DNA of 64,000 nucleotides from Vitis vinifera. Taxonomy: Eukaryota > Streptophyta > Magnoliopsida > Vitales > Vitaceae. Position numbers and translations under genes: made by a program. Location: contig NC_081822.1 in NCBI RefSeq assembly GCF_030704535.1, forward strand, positions 9,479,001-9,543,000. Reading direction: 5' to 3'. This document shows, in pieces, positions 62,319 through 64,000 of this stretch. Positions within the stretch are counted from its first letter, which is position 1. Every line of letters starts with the position of its first letter. Under the pieces are notes generated by a model that was given only the letters and a program-made list of their open reading frames with translations, was not told the DNA's origin and made no database searches.

Positions 62319-63934
62319 ATGGCAGTAACCGATTTATTCCCCGGTGAAATCGCCGCGGAGCTCCTGAAAATGCTAATATCTATATCAAGAGAATCGTTTA
62401 TGTGTAAATCGAGCGCAGAACAAATGGTAACGTATATACAACAAGTCCTCCCCATAATCCAAGAAATACAGTACTCGGGCGTGGAATTGTCGGAGTTGCG
62501 ACAGTTTCAGATCGATCGCTTCGTGCATACTCTCCGCGAGGGCCAAGAGCTCGCCAAAAAAGTCCAGGCTTGCGGCAGATGGAACGTGTACAGGAAGGTG
62601 CAGTTGGCGAGAAAGATGGAGAAGCTAGAGAAGAACATCCTCAGGTTCTTGAATGGCCCCCTGCAGGCCCATATTCTGGCCGACGTCCACCACATGCGGT
62701 TCGAGTCAGCAGAGAGGTTCGACCGGCTGGAATTTTCGGCTCGGCGGCTCGAGGAGCAGCTTGGAGGCATGAAGATCGGGGTTGGTGGCGGAGGGTGGTT
62801 GGCGGAGGCAGTGAAGCGAGGGGGGGAGGAGGAGGAGAGTTGCGAAGGTTTGACAAGTATGGGGGTTGGGATGGCTTTAGGGAAGAAGAAGGTGAAGGAA
62901 ATGCTTATTGATAGAGACGATCTGCGGGTTGTTGGGATTCATGGGATTGGTGGCAGTGGCAAAACTACTGTTGCCAAGGAGATTTGCAGAGATGGAGAAG
63001 TCCGAAGTATGTTTCTTTCTTCATTTTGTTTTTCTCTTTTCTTTACTGGGTTGCAGGAAAAAAAAAAAAAAAAATCAATTGATTTATTCATCATCTAATA
63101 GCTGAGAAAACGTAAAAATTGAATTCTTCTGCATCTTAATAGAGTGAATGCCCGTTATTTTCGTATATGGAAGACAAAATGAAGAAGAATTTTCTCCTAT
63201 TTTTACATGATTTTATCAATTTTAGGGCTAGCGACAATATCTATAGTTTTTGTTAAGTTATTGTCAATGGGAACTTGAGAACATGCAGGTTGAAGGTAAG
63301 AGGTACTATGACTAAATAAATTCTATAAATGAATAAGTTAGATATCGCAGGAAGATTTTGATATTAACTTACATCTGATTGTTTCATGAGCTTGTTCTTT
63401 GTGATGGTACATAGCCAGAAAAATCAGGAACCAATTGAGTTATCTGCTAAAACTATAAAATCAACTCATATGCCCCCATATCTAAAGCTCTTTTCTCAAT
63501 ACCAGAGTTTGACTTGATTCTGTTCATTACCTTTTGCAGGCTACTTTGATGACAGGATTCTGTTCCTGACTGTGTCGCAGTCCCCAAACGTGGAGCAGTT
63601 GAGGTCTCATATTTGGGAATATGTTGAAGGGAAGGACATGATTAATTCCCATGGTCCCATTCGACGATGGAAGTCACAATTTGAGAGGAGGATTGGAGTA
63701 CGTACACTTGTGGTTCTGGATGATATCTGGTCACTCTCAGTGCTCGAGCTGCTGATTTCCAGAATACCTGGATGCAAAACCCTTGTTGTTTCACGGTTCA
63801 AATTCCCAACCATCCTCAACCTCACCTATGAGCTGGAATTGCTGAGAGAAGATGAAGCTATCTCCTTGTTCTGTCATGTTGCTTTTGGGCAGAAGTCCAT
63901 ACCTCTTTCTGCTAACGAGAATTTGGTCAAACAG
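62319..63934 (+). CDS. ADR1: ADR1-family RPW8-type helper NLR (first two exons; gene continues past the window)
   Basis: Exon 1 is 62319-63006 and exon 2 is 63540-63934; a donor (CAG/GTCTCC) after exon 2 shows that the gene goes on to the right. The N-terminus MAVTDLFPGEIAAELLKMLI with the SRESFMCKSSAEQ, IIQEIQYSGVEL and GPLQAHILADVHHMRFE segments is the RPW8-like CC domain of ADR1 proteins (residues 1 to about 150). The NB-ARC begins with P-loop GIGGSGKTT (209-217), then SYFDDRILFLTVSQSPNVEQL, kinase-2 LVVLDDIW (286-293) and an RNBS-B-like CKTLVVSRFKF. ADR1 proteins act as helper NLRs with the EDS1-PAD4 module and form calcium-permeable resistosomes after sensor NLR activation. The leucine-rich repeats lie outside the window. 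An in-frame Met at 62289 would add ten residues; 62319 matches the family start. I see no disabling change in the visible part. Confidence 0.92.
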
Positions 63935-64000
63935 GTCTCCCTCTGTCTCAGTTGGATGGTGTTTCTTTGAATTTCATACACGGCTATATTTTACACTGGT

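Noticed and set aside
1..64000. CRISPR arrays, operons, bacterial-type systems, tRNA or rRNA genes
   Set aside because: None seen. The gene structure is clearly that of a plant nucleus. The short tandem repeats present lack CRISPR spacing, and I found no convincing cloverleaf by eye, although a small tRNA could be missed without a scan.

Overview
The window is nuclear DNA of a flowering plant, almost certainly a woody eudicot. Genes carry many GT-AG introns, introns and spacers are AT-rich and full of TA microsatellites, and degraded LINEs, LTR/TRIM elements and Mutator-like elements are common. The LINE reverse transcriptases and the gamma-tubulin complex protein resemble those I associate with grapevine (Vitis). 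That species guess is an inference that I could not test.

Seven protein-coding genes can be supported; one runs off the right edge. (1) 522-5371 (+): an organelle-type thioredoxin-like protein with two coding exons split by a 4.2 kb intron that holds a decayed LTR-type element. (2) 7984-8394 (-): a small single-span membrane protein of unknown function. (3) 10281-18655 (-): CTC1, large subunit of the telomeric CST complex, 15 coding exons, 1,327 aa. (4) 20436-34978 (-): gamma-tubulin complex component 5, 17 coding exons, 1,023 aa, with a 7 kb intron filled by two antisense LINE remnants that carry two TRIMs. (5) 35631-37078 (+): an OSB-type organellar single-strand DNA-binding protein, divergent from GCP5 across about 0.65 kb that holds a telo-box. 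(6) 44373-56468 (+): a MEKK-type MAPKKK of the MAPKKK5 kind, 11 coding exons, 716 aa. (7) 62319-beyond the window (+): an RPW8-type helper NLR of the ADR1 family; the first two exons are visible.

The gene models were built by hand from splice sites. In the multi-exon models that lie fully inside the window (TRX-like, CTC1, GCP5, OSB and MAPKKK5) all phases close and the coding length is a multiple of three. In the part of ADR1 that is visible the phases join.

The sequence between genes is mostly mobile-element debris. About 37.4-42.46 kb is an old Mutator-like element with long diverged inverted ends, a dead MURA-like transposase, an unclassified insert and two tandem repeats. At 61096-62143, about 175 bp before the ADR1 start codon, lies a near-palindromic fold-back element bounded by a perfect 9-bp target-site duplication. 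Smaller elements (TRIM-like at about 58.9 kb, MITE-like fold-backs at about 4.8 and 57.4 kb, an LTR remnant and a LINE tail in MAPKKK5 introns) fill other spacers.

The genes do not form an operon or pathway. CTC1 (telomeres), GCP5 (microtubule nucleation) and OSB (organelle DNA) are housekeeping genes. MAPKKK5 and ADR1 both belong to immune-signalling families, but nothing in the sequence shows that their proximity is functional. I found no convincing new multi-gene system. The most notable structures are the fold-back Mutator element at the ADR1 promoter and the nested TRIM-in-LINE-in-intron arrangement.
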